Below, one piece after another: positions 30,106 to 43,000 of a stretch of 64,000 nt of DNA (within the stretch, counting starts at the first letter, position 1; each line of letters starts with the position of its first letter). Position numbers and translations under genes: made by a program. Under the pieces are notes generated by a model that was not told the origin of the DNA, ran no database searches, and was given only the letters and a program-made list of their open reading frames with translations. The DNA comes from Rugalucina vietnamica (taxonomy: Eukaryota; Mollusca; Bivalvia; Lucinida; Lucinidae), in NCBI GenBank assembly GCA_964017185.1, contig OZ024874.1, positions 22,183,457 to 22,247,456 of the forward strand, written 5' to 3'.

Positions 30106-33100
30106 CTGTAAGAAAGAAATTTAAGTAACATTTGTGTAAAACGTATAAAACCCAGTACGAGCACTGAAGAAAGCTGTCCCTTACAATCAAGATCTACTAC
30201 GCTGAACTCTCGAATAAATATAGACCACTGTTTCTTTTAAAGTGAAAGTTGAAAATTACCAAAACCATTAAGACATTTTAATCGCATCGTAAAAAACGTA
30301 CTTCTATTTTTCTTCTTCCTCCTTCGTCTTTTTCTATCTGATTTCTTTTTCTTATTTTTCTTTCTTCGTTTTCTTTCTCTGTCTTTTCTTCGTCTTTTTC
30401 TGTCTTTTGTTGATTTTGTTTTAGGGGCATCCCCTTGTAGTCTCTCGTTTATCACTTCTATTGCACTGAAATTTAATTGATCATTCTTACAAACAGCAAA
30501 GCATTTGTGGTGTTGTGGTAAAATCAGTCGCCCATTGGCATGGAAACGTGTACGAATATGTAGCTATGCCTATGGGCCTGCTAAATAATCCGACAACGTT
30601 TCAAAGATAAATGGAATTAGCACTTTCAGGGCTTCAATGTCACATGTCGGAATTTTCTGGACGACGGTCGTTTTCAGGTCAAACTTGAAGAACAGCTGCA
30701 AATGGGACAAGACTCTTGTTCCCATAGACTCGCAGCAACTTCTACAATATATTAATTTGCCGTATATCGTTTCAGCTTAAATGTGATTTATTGAGTTTCG
30801 AAATCAACCTTGTGGACTACTTTAAACTGAGTACATTGAATTGCTCTATATAGATTTTACTCAGAAGCTGAAAGACCAGAGAAAATGTCTGACGATGTTG
30901 TACTTTAAGAAAAAGGTATCCAAATTAGTATCCATTTTTGTACATACTTTGATTGGCTGTTTGAGTTCATCACACATTTCTCGTATCTATGGCTATTTTC
31001 CCAGCAGTATATAGACTGGCCCAGTTGTACGCCATTAACTGTCACATTAAACCAGTCTGTTCTCGTTAAAATCTCGTGTGAAAGACAGGCAGGTGCAAAT
31101 ACAGCACTGAAATTAAAACGAAAAAGATCAAAATTCATTCGTAAAGATATGCGGTTGTGTCTGTACGGCGATGAACCCGTCAAATGCACCCCAATACTGC
31201 GACAATTCATCTCATTGAGTATGAACCCGGTCTAAAATTGCACTAAAATGTATTCAGTATTCTGTTTCAGCATTATGTTAAAAGCATTTCTGTGTCTGGC
31301 TAGCAATTTTTCAAGCAAACATAATTAATGTTCTTCTTTCTGATAATGTGATTTAAAAGGCATCAGACATATCTTTGGTGCAAAGAAGGCAACATAAGAA
31401 ACCTATATAACTATAGATGTTTTAATCTGTCCTTGCCATTTAAAGGAATGTTAAGATACTCTTGCTGTGGTTCTTATTGTTTCGACTTTTGGAGTCCAAT
31501 TTTAGTGCTGTATGAGCCTTATGTACGTTTTCATATTTTTAGTTAAGTTCGGGTAACTGAGTGGCCGCCTATTGGGGAATAGCTGTTCACTCGGCTTACG
31601 ATATGTTTTTCTTGGTATAAGTACCTAAATGTCATTTTGGTTTGCAACGGTAATATTCACACAAGAATAACATGTCCTGTAGTGCCTATCCCGGTACAGC
31701 CTTATTATGGCAAAAACAAAGGCATACAGAGGTATATGTTTTTCTCATTTTTGCTTCATAACATAAATTGCGGGTCACGACCCGTTAGAACCGCCTTGGC
31801 GAGGTGCTTCTATCGAGTGTCCACAACCTTTATTGTTAGCAAAAGTCAGGGCTGGGCCAAGAACTTTGAAAAGTATTCAAATACATTACAGTTACTTCCA
31901 GGGATGAATGATTAAAATTACAGCATCTGTAGAAATGTAATGATTGCAATCACAATTACAAATATGTGTGTTCCGGTTTCACGACCGACCATGTTTTATT
32001 CCAGCGACCCTAATAGATTTTATTGGGTTCTCTCAGAAAAAAAAATAAAGTTGGCGCGACCGATCCTTATTCAAAATGCCAGTCTCCCGGAATCTCGTAC
32101 CTCGAGACCATTTTTGCTCGCTGCTTTGAAAATTGTATTTCATTACTGTTAATTACAGGTCCTGACTACAATTACCCCATCCCTGTCAAAAATAAAGATC
32201 AAAAATCAATTTTGCAGTTGAAAGAAAAATCTGTATAATGCATTGACGTGTTTTCGTAATATAGTGTTTTACTCACGAGACATTTTTTAGAGTATTTCTC
32301 ACTTCCTGCCCTAGTTTATGGAGGTAGTCCCATTGATCTTTGGATACGAGCGAGGCTGAGGAATCACTCCTGAGCTGGTTGAACACGTTGTCCACGTGGA
32401 TCTGAGCCTCGTCAAATAAATACTGTATCACATATAGAGGAGCTGGAAGATATTAAAGTGTGCTATCAAAAGTGGATGTATGGACATTAGTTTTGTTGTT
32501 TGAAAAAGTAGTATTAGATGGGCGAGCCTCTGTGTGTTCAAAGTGTTGGCTACATTAAGAGCGTTGAACGACAAAAAGTTTATCTCAGATTCGTAGGTGA
32601 ACCGTTTAAGACCATATTGTGTTCGTTCATTCGTTCTATAGCTTGACCATCATAAATTGACTGGATGTTTGGTAAATATTTTGGTTATCGAGGTGTATGA
32701 CGTATACGGAATCCTTTGTTTATCGGAATTCGAAAAGCGTGGTCATTAACATATACTCTCATATCATTGGAAATTAAGCATTAGAATTTGGTGTAATGGT
32801 TACGCAGTAGGACGTAGGATGCGAACGTCTCGGGTTCGAATCCCATTAGATTTTTTTCTGAGAATTTTTTTATTTATACATTTATTTATTATTTTTTTTA
32901 TTTTTTATTTTTTTTTTTATGTAATTGAACTGATCTGGGTAGATGTGAAAGGTTAAGTTGCTCGAAAGATCATAAGTTTTTAATTTATTGGCGTAAACTA
33001 TTTGGTAGAATAAGCCAGGTCTCGGCACAATTGGTACAATTGTTGTTCTCATGTCAAAACTATTGAGCAAAAGTACTGGTCGACCGTCATTGCTGTGGAA

Positions 33101-36100
33101 AATGAAATTGAGAAGATTGCCATTCAGGTCGACACTATCGACAGTGGTACCGACACAGAGGACGAACTTGAGACTTATGACGAGGACACTGAAGACGACG
33201 AGCTGATGTTTATGACTGTGATACTGAAGTTGACGTCACGACGAAAACACGGCGGATGACGATTGCTCTGGTGACGCGACGTTGACCGACAAGGGGACTG
33301 TTTCGGCAGACGATGGTTTGACGGACTGTCAGTGAAACTGTGATTTAATGCGTGACATGTCATGAAATAACCTGAAAGATGCAGACAATGCGGTGCAAAT
33401 AAGCATTTATTATGGACACCTATTCTAGTTTCTATGTCCGTAAAAGTTATACTTAGAAATTCAAATATACTTTGTGAAGTCCCATAGTACTATTATTTAG
33501 CATTAATAAGATCCGTTTTATAAATTAAATAAAATATCAGAAAATACAACATCATAAAAAATAAATAAATAAATAAATAAAACAAAATAAAAAAAACGAA
33601 AATGAAGATAAAGAACTCTATAAGATAATAAAAAAAATGTCTTTGATGGGATTCGAACCCGGGTCTTCTCATCCTAATAAACTTAGCTCCTGCTCCTCTA
33701 CATATCGAGCCAAATCCTTTCTACAATATTATTAAGATCATCGTGTCAGTAATCGGTGAATTGATTGGAAAACACCTATGAAAAAGCTATATGTTGACAA
33801 ACAATATAACCGTAACACGGCCAATTTTTCGTGGTCAAGCTATAACACCGCGCATTTATTTCTTAAATTTCAGTTATCAGACATATTTTCACGCGATCCT
33901 GATCACTGAATACTGTTTATTGAAAAAATGAATTTCATTTTTCTGATGTTCATGGGGCTATGAACCGCAGTGGGTCACGTGCATAGTGAATGGACCCCGA
34001 AGGGAAAGCTAGCCTTCAAATGGTTGAAAAGAAAGGTTTTATCATGATAAAGAATACTTACTTTTAAGAGTTGAGTACATTTTGTATCCAAAGTAGCAGC
34101 GCCAGTGTTCCGACTCTGGATACTGCGCCTTACACGCCTCAGGCACCCGCCCCTGCCATAACCTAGTGAAACATACATCAGGAAAACATGTGCGTGAGTT
34201 AAATACCCCCTTAAACCCCACTTTTATATAGAAAAACTGGGGTTTGCAGGGGTAAACCTATTTTTTTTTTCTTATTTTTACTCCAAAACATAGATTGTTG
34301 GTACACGTTAGAACCGCCTCTCCGAGGCGGTTCTAACGTGTACCAACAATCAATGTTTTGAGAAAAATATATAAAATATCAAAATTTTTCCAATGAAATT
34401 TTCATTTTTTTCCAGCTGAAAAAAAAATTCTCTGTTTAATGCATGGGCATGTTTTCGTAGTATATTTTGTATTTTAAAAATGTACCTCTACAAATAGTTT
34501 AAGCTCCTTGAAAATACTATGTACAGATACAATCTTCATTGATCTTTGTGACTTTGCGCCAGTCATTTGTATCCACTGTCCCTATGGGGCCGCGTAATAG
34601 CGGGGTTTTAATTTATCAATTTTTAAAGCCCGTTTTGAAGGGTCAGATTTATGGTAAAATCCCTTCTTAAGGCCTCCTCTCCCTCCGGACGATGACAATA
34701 ATGAGGAACAAAGGCTGGGTGTTGTTCTAATGGATAAAAATATTTCTTGAAAACTTGAATTTCTGCATGCAAATGAAACACTTACCATTAAAGTAATACA
34801 ATTTGAAAATACATGTACAACCAATTAATCTGAGCGTGAATTTACCCCCTACAAATGACTTGTGCATAAGTATTTTCTACTCGTTAAACACGTGGTACGG
34901 AATGGGTGACGCACAATGATCGAAAGTCTGACCGAAGTTGAGATGAGAAATTCGAATTTTCTCCTATAGTGTTTACTCTATTGACTGATAGATAGGTGCA
35001 GTCAATGCAGAAATTGAACATTTATTGAATGAAAGTAACATAAGCATTTATTATGGACACCTATTCTAGTTTCTATGTCCGTAAAAGTTATACTATTTCG
35101 TTTTCGCAAACATTACCGCCCCATGAACATATAGTACTTCTAACACAATAACATTGAAGTATTTGCGAGAACGAAATAGCCGTGATTTCTTGTTATTTTC
35201 TTTCAATAAATGTTCAATTTCTGCATGGACTGCACCTATCTATCTGTCAGTAGAAGAAACGCTGTAGGAGAAAAATCGAGAATCTAGCCTCAACTTCGTT
35301 CTCAGTCGCAGTGTGTGTCACCGATCAATTATCGGTTTGTGTCTATACAATACCACGTGATTGTCAGTAGTGGATATGCATTGTGATAAGAAATATAACT
35401 CGAAAATATGAACGAAATACAAACGCAATTTCAAACTATGGAAATGTATTTTCACTAGCATGTAGAACGCTAAATAAACACAGTTGTCTCCGGTATGTGT
35501 AAGTAGACTATACCTTAGAGTGTAGAATATTCTGCGTATAGTTCGCGTAAATAAAATTCTACGTACATACAAATTCGTCAAACATTGAGAAAGACCTACC
35601 TGATACCCCATTTGGTCACATCGACAGGGGCACACGACAGGGGCTCGACACAATCTGCGTTCTTGTACTGTGGATAATCCAGGAACCAGCCTGAATCTGC
35701 CACACCCCGCACCTCAACGCTGGGAGCCAGCTCCGCCATCTGAGCTGCTACCCGGTCTAGGTTTACCAATACACCCGTACCGCCCGCACTGGAAATAGTT
35801 ACAACCCGGCGTTAGAATGACAAATACAGTTTAATATTATGTGCATACATGTTTGTAGATTTGCGATCGTTTTTGGTAGTCGGGATTCTTGATCGCTGAA
35901 TATAGTCCAGTTGCCAAACATGGATTTGGCCTGTGACCTGGAAATGTGTGCCGCATAAAATGATTTTATGGATTTCACATCTTGATACCTTTCAGATGAA
36001 GAATCCGAGTGATGCCACCTTGGCATCATTGAGCCTTTTGAAATATTCAAAAATTCAAAATGGCCGACAATGGCGGAAATATTGCAAAAATCAACATAAT

Positions 36101-39100
36101 ACATGTACATGTATGTGAAGCAAAAAGCTCACTTCTCTTGTTGTCCTTACTGTCTTCTTCTGGTTCATCAACCATGCCAGTTCAAAAACTGCATCATGAA
36201 CTGTTTGAAAAAAAAATCCAAAACTCAAGATGGCGTCCAAGACGGTCGGCATAAACAAGAAAACAGCATCCCGGTTGCATATACTCAATGTTTTGTGTTT
36301 AAAATGCTCATTTTATGTTCTTATTAACAAAAACACCATAATCTAGTTTTGTGTATGTTTTGACGCTCCAATCATAACAAAAAGGCAAGACGGTGACCAA
36401 GATGGCCGCCGCCAAAAAACATATACCGTATATAGAGAACTTGGTCTCTAATAAACTGTCTTAACTGTCTTGTTTTTGACTTTACTTTATTTTGTTAACA
36501 GTTCAAGTTTGAGTTTAGTTCTGACCCAACATCAAAACAATGATGCAAGATGGAGGTCAAAATGGCCGCCTTAATCTTAGTATAAGGGAAAATGGCCTCT
36601 GATTCAAAACACTTATCTAAATGTATTTTTGTTAAGTTTTAAGTAAGCAGAATAAACAGAGGGATGCAAATCTACATCATATAATGAAAGATAGAATAGG
36701 CACTTTATTCTAAAACCGAGATTAGGTATTCGTCTGTGTCGTTACCATTGTAATACTTAGCAAAGTCATCAGCTATGTTGTTCAACTATTGCAACAATTG
36801 TTTCTTCAATTCAATTGCATTTCCGAAACACTGTACAGGCTAATTGATTTATGAAACGCCTCAGTCTATTTCGATGATGAGCATGGTTATTCAGAAGCAT
36901 ACCCACAGCAAATCATTCTACTTGAAGTATATTATCTGTTGCTGGAGCCACACTGTCTACTGTTGTAATTGGCATAAGCACTCAGAACCCTTCAACATTA
37001 TTTCGACCACCTGATTTAAGTTGGATATAAGATCATGCACCCTTGACCAAGCGAGGATTGTCAAATGGATGTCTGGACATGTATTGGTTTCTTATTGTTT
37101 TGCGTATATGGTAATTATATGCATTAAGCTTGGGAGTGTTTATTAGCCTTTGCTTACCAGTTTTACATTAAACCATATATCTTACAGAAATAATTCTACG
37201 TTGCTGCCATATCATCCTCCAAATGCGATAATTCCCCTGATATTATCTGGAAAAGGCTTACTCAGTTTAAGCTTGTCAGGTATGAAACCCTTTGACATTG
37301 ATTTCAAACTGGACTGCAAGAAGGAAGCAGACTAAGGTCTGATGTTTTACCACTTAACCCAATATTTACGGTCCTTCAAATGTCCCTTTTATGTGGCCCA
37401 TTCCCTTTCGCATTAATGTTTTCTCTGCTCTTAAAGGGACTTGGTTTTACTTTTTATTCTTTTCGGTTTACATTGATTGTAGATATTTAATCTTGATCAA
37501 TACATAGACGTTTGTGTATGACGCTTACATATTTTCCTCAATGGTTCGCAACCATCTCACTTCTTGCCACTGTTACACTATGTCTACTTTTCCTCAATGG
37601 TTCGCAACCATCTCACTTATTGCCACTGTTACACAAAATCTGCACTATGTCTCACCTGAACTGCGTTAGCGTTATGTCCGAACACGATCGGCGAGTGTGC
37701 TTTTGATCAGTCTGTGATATCACAGCCCTTCTTCAATGTGAGATGGTCACAGTTGCATGCACAATCATGAAATACCTTAATCATCGTATCTTTTCAACAT
37801 TGGTTTTAAGATGTCATCTGCTGAGAGGTTCGAATAGTGTTGAGAGAATGCTAGTGCTTTTTGTCAACCTCTTGTCTTGCTGGAGAAGTTTTGGTTATGC
37901 TTTTAATGCTACAAGGTAAATCTACCTGGAAGTGTCTTGAATAAATAATATTTGCTTCAAATGCGGCTGTGGCTTTTACTTAAATGAGTTTTGCGTACCG
38001 CCATTGTAATAGCCATAGAAGTGATCAAGCGATCATCGTTTGGAAACTTTCCAGCCAACTTTTTCAAGTTCATCCATCAATTTAAATCCATGCGCTAAGA
38101 AGACTGAGTCAAAGTTTACACGTGTATTTATTTAAGATGTCACAACAGCACATTATATATAAAGTTGTGATGTTGTATTTCCCAATATTCAGAGTTTCTA
38201 TGCACGTTTTAAACTTTTTCTGTCCTTCACATTAGCGTCAGTTCGACTCTTCCTTTCATCTTTGTGAATCAGCTTTATTTGCGTTTCTCAGTCTGTTACA
38301 TCCTTTCCGAATATGCTTCAGACCAAGCGCCTAGCGTTTTATAGCTCTGCTGAAGGATTCACTAAATTATCTTTAAAAAATGCAGTCCCCTTTTCTTCTT
38401 TATTATATTTAAACTGTAAATGTTACGAGTACTTTCATTTAGTGGTGTAGATTGATTTGCTTCCCTCCCTTTATTCTGCTAAATCAATATGCAACACATT
38501 AAACTAATGTTTTGTTCAGTGAAGAAGATCTGTCGTATTAAAATTACGTAGGACACATACGCCCCAGTATCATTTTGCAGTGTCAAAACAAAACACGAAC
38601 ATTAAATTGCGATGTTTACACCATAAAATGATCATTTCAAATACAAGTCATTCAGTACTTGCAGCACTGGAATGCTGCTGTAGCTAAAGAACATTAAAGC
38701 ATGAATATGATGATCCTCTTGGTCACCGTCTTGTTTTATTGTTATCAAGTTGGGTCAACTAATCAAAAACAATTCATTTGTCAACATAATTTGAACATTT
38801 GAATTACAAAACATTGAGCAAATGCAGCACTGGAATGCTGATTCAATCAGAAATTATGTGCTCATATATTATGATAATGGCTGCCGTCTTGGCCACCATC
38901 TTGGCTCATTTTTATAGTGTGGGAATAAACAATAAACCATGCTGCTCATAACATTATATGAGCATTTCAAACGCGTTACATTTAGTATATTCTGCATAGG
39001 AATGGTGTTTTAAGCTGAGAACACAACCTTTTAAATTATAATTATGGCGGTCATTTTGGTCGCCATCTTTTTTGCTGTGATGATGTGGGGTATAATCGAA

Positions 39101-39975
39101 AACCAAACACTTACGTATTATGTGTACAACAAAAATGGACTTCGAAGCACAATACACAGTTTTATGCAACACTTGAATGCCGTTTTATTACGAATATGAT
39201 TGTGGCAGCCATCTTGTCCGCCATCTTGCCTCAAAATAATGACATGGGGGTCAAATCCTAGAATTATCTTTTTAATATTGTTTACAGCGTCAATTGAGCA
39301 TTTTAAACACAGAGAAATGAGTTTATTAAACCCTGGGGTGCCGTTTTCTTGTTTATGGTGACCATCTTGGACGCCATCTTGATGTTTTCAAAACGCTCAA
39401 TGATGCCAAGGTGGCATCATGCAGTTTCTGAACTAGCATGGCCCAGTGAACTGGAAACCACAATAAAATTTCATGCGGCACCATCTTCCAGGTTATGCTG
39501 ATGGCTACTGGACTAATAAGAAAAACATAACAGACTTGATGAAAAGCATTTACAAACAGACGGGTGTACGGACAGAAAGACAGACAGCAGGCCTGCAGTA
39601 GCTTACCAACTGTCGTGAGTATAACGCTTTTGGTATGTTTCAGCTCTCAAGTAATGAGATCTTTTATAAGCTGTTCCACGATAACACAGACAGGCAAAAA
39701 CACAGACAGACAGACAGACAGATGGACGGACGGACGGAAAGACAGATAGAAAGGCAGACAAGCAGACAGACAGACAGACGGACGGACGGACGGACGGACG
39801 GAAAGACATATAGAAAGACAGACAGTCAGACAGGCAAACAGAAAGACAGACAGACAGACAGGCAGATAGACAGACTTACCTACTACCAGTGAGTAGAAGT
39901 TTTGAGGCATGTTTCAGCCCTTTAAGACGGACGGACGGACGGACAGCAGACAGACAGACAGACAGACAGACACAC

Positions 39976-40009
<34 letters not shown>

Positions 40010-43000
40010 TTACCTACTACCAGTGAGTATAAGTTTTGAGGCATGTTTCAGCCCTTTAGGAATGAGATCTTTTATCAGCTGTTCCACGATTAGGGAGCCC
40101 ATGAAGGCAAACTCTGAAATACGAATCAAACCATATCATATCAGAACTGTCTCTTGTACCTATAGTGGCCGCATCGTTTATTGTCACCTCCCCGTGACCA
40201 GCTTTGTCCCGCTTAACTGTTTAGTTAACGGAACACGGCACCAAAATGACCTTTACTACGACATGTTTACAAAATCGCATTATGGCGTTTCGGTGGCATG
40301 TATGTAAGAGTTAAAGTACCGAATAGAGAAAATAAGTAAAATAAAGCGAGTCGAAGACAAGCTGTTTTACTGTTTTTTCACAACGAGTTCTTTAACTTAC
40401 TTGTAGTATGACGGGGGAAAGTTGACAGATCCGTACTGTAACTTCTTATAACAGGCAGTGACAGTACGGTTATCATTCCGCCTCCTTTCTGTGTATTAAT
40501 ATGAAGGCCCGCCTCCTTTGATATTCAGTTGTATTTGAATTTTTGTTACAAAAACTTCAAAGGATAAACGGAAAGTCATATGATATCGTATCGTTAATTA
40601 AGATATGTCGCCTGCATGAATAAATATTGAACATTAGCTTTACATGGTGCTGTTCCAGCATGAATTGGTGTACTTAATATAAGTACAGGCGGGAGACAGA
40701 ACTAACATACCGTTGCCATTGGTTCCTATTGGTGCTGTACCACTCCACGAATCACTGGAACAGTATGGTACGTATCTACAATGATAAATAAGCCTACGCA
40801 TGAGAAAACCGGATTTTTGCCAATGCGATACATAACTGCGAAGCTGATCAGCGCCTTCGTTTTCGCTACTCGGAAAGTATAATCCCTTTTCTACTTAAAT
40901 CCCAAAGTTCAAGCTTCTAGCCTGCTTCTGTAATTGTACAGGCCGGTTTATGGCAAACCTGGTCGGAAAACCCGAAGACCGGTTTTCTCTTGTCGCGGCT
41001 CAAATGATTAAGAAAAATGAATAAACTGTAACCGAGTTTCAAGTACCTTACGAATTTTTCAATATGACGGATACAACGCAAATCATTTATTTAACTGGAT
41101 CTGTCATATCACAACATAAAACATTATATATACAGGTAAATGGTTCAAGGCAACTAAAATAGTCAGGTAAAAATACACAAGTTTAACTTTAACACAACAA
41201 CAATTCATACTGGAGATAATCTTTCTCTGTCCGTGTAAAGCTATTAACGCTTTTTCAACCTTTCTAAAACTCATTTACCAAACTGTTGATAGTTATATTT
41301 GCACTATTTCATGCCAAACAAATGATACAAATCAATACTTACATAACGTTGGAATGGAAATAAAATGGATTTTCTTCAGGATTCCATGACAGAATACCTG
41401 TAACTGAATAATAAAATAAAAGAAAATTAAGAAGATTGCTACCATAGCTTGCTAACCATAGCTTGCTATACATAAGTTAAATTATACGATACATAAGTTA
41501 AATTATACGATGCAATATAGGGATCAAACATGAATTTCCATTCATTAATATTCGCTAGGTCCCGAGAGGAGTGTTGAAAACCGAGGGCTACGCCCTCGGT
41601 TTTCAACACTCCCCGAGGGACCTAGCGAATGTTAATGAATGACAAAATCATTTTTGATCGCTATTATTGCATAAATCTGCAGAAACCAAAGAAATAAGGA
41701 TCAGAAACCAAAGAAATATGGTGCACTATATTTTACAGCCTCATCACATTTTCATACGCGTAAAAAAGCTTTCGTTTTTATGCTCGTTCTGGGCGGACTT
41801 CAGTTTCTCATTACTAGCACGTGCTTTGCGGCGCCCGGTAACGAGCATAAGTAAAAGCCATGTATTAACAGCACGTGCGCGCGTGAATTGCAATATTAAT
41901 GCATGGCTTTCTCTTCATTAATAAACGGCTGTTAATACCGTGTGACACGGGTATTTATGCAATAAAGAGGGTCAGAATATCGTGACCCGAAAACACACTC
42001 AATGAGGCTCAAAAGTAAAATTGGGTCATGTGCAAACTTAATGCATATTTCATTTTGAATGAAAAAATATGAAAATCATTGCAGCACTAGAGATGTCATT
42101 CTAAATCTATATTGCCAGAGCAACACTGGGTATATGTAAAGCCATGTATTCTGGAGGGGTGAGGGTTAGGCTATTGTATCAACTCATCGACCTGGCCTCG
42201 AGGTTATAAAACTTTTTCCATGCTCAGCTGAGCATGAAATTTCAACTGCTCTTAAATGTTAAAATGCCAACAATTGTTGTCATTTTAACATTTATGTGCA
42301 GGATAAATTACTAGATTTTTAGTTTTGAACCTGAATCTTCCAGCAATCTTGACTATTTTAACATCTATGAGCAGTTGAAATTTCATGCTCAGCTGAGCTT
42401 GAAAAAAGTTTTATAACCGTGAGGCCTGGTCCCGAGGTTATAAAACATTTTTCATGCTCAACTCAGCTGAGACTAAATTTATCTTGCTCATAAATGTTAA
42501 AATGCCAACAATTGTTGGCATTTTATTGTTGGGATTTTAACATTTATGAGCATGATAATATACTAGATTTTGAGTTTTGTCGGAACCTGAATTTTTCACT
42601 AATTTTGACTATTTCAACATTTATGAGCAGCTAAAATATCATGCTCAGCTGAGCTGAGCTTGAAAAAAGTTTTATAACCTCTTGATACAACATCCAAATT
42701 TTTAAAGGGCGCATTGCGTAAGAAAAGCGGTTGAAGGACAGGACAATCAACTTTTGTCAAACAATGTAAAACAAGTAAATATGACAGAATAAATGATGTT
42801 AACACTAATTCTACCGATTCAAAGTGAGAAACAATGAGCCCGTTCGTGACGATTTTTTTTTCAAACACACATGGAATGCCGTCCAGTGTAGATCCGATTG
42901 GTTTCACGACATTTTGTCTACTTCCAAACTTGTAATGGGCGAACAGGTAGACATAGGCGAGAATGCGCATTGAGCTGGGCTTTTGTTGCCAACCTTATGT

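Noticed and set aside
31902-32183. hAT-type element with cagggatg/catccctg ends
   Set aside because: Only 8 bp of inverted ends match and no 8-bp target duplication is seen, so it is mentioned only as a possibility inside the family A entry.
39603-39910. Cys/Leu/Ser/Val-rich and Asp/Arg/Gln-rich frames
   Set aside because: Tetranucleotide (GACA)n translations; the only meaningful content is the copied notum exon end.
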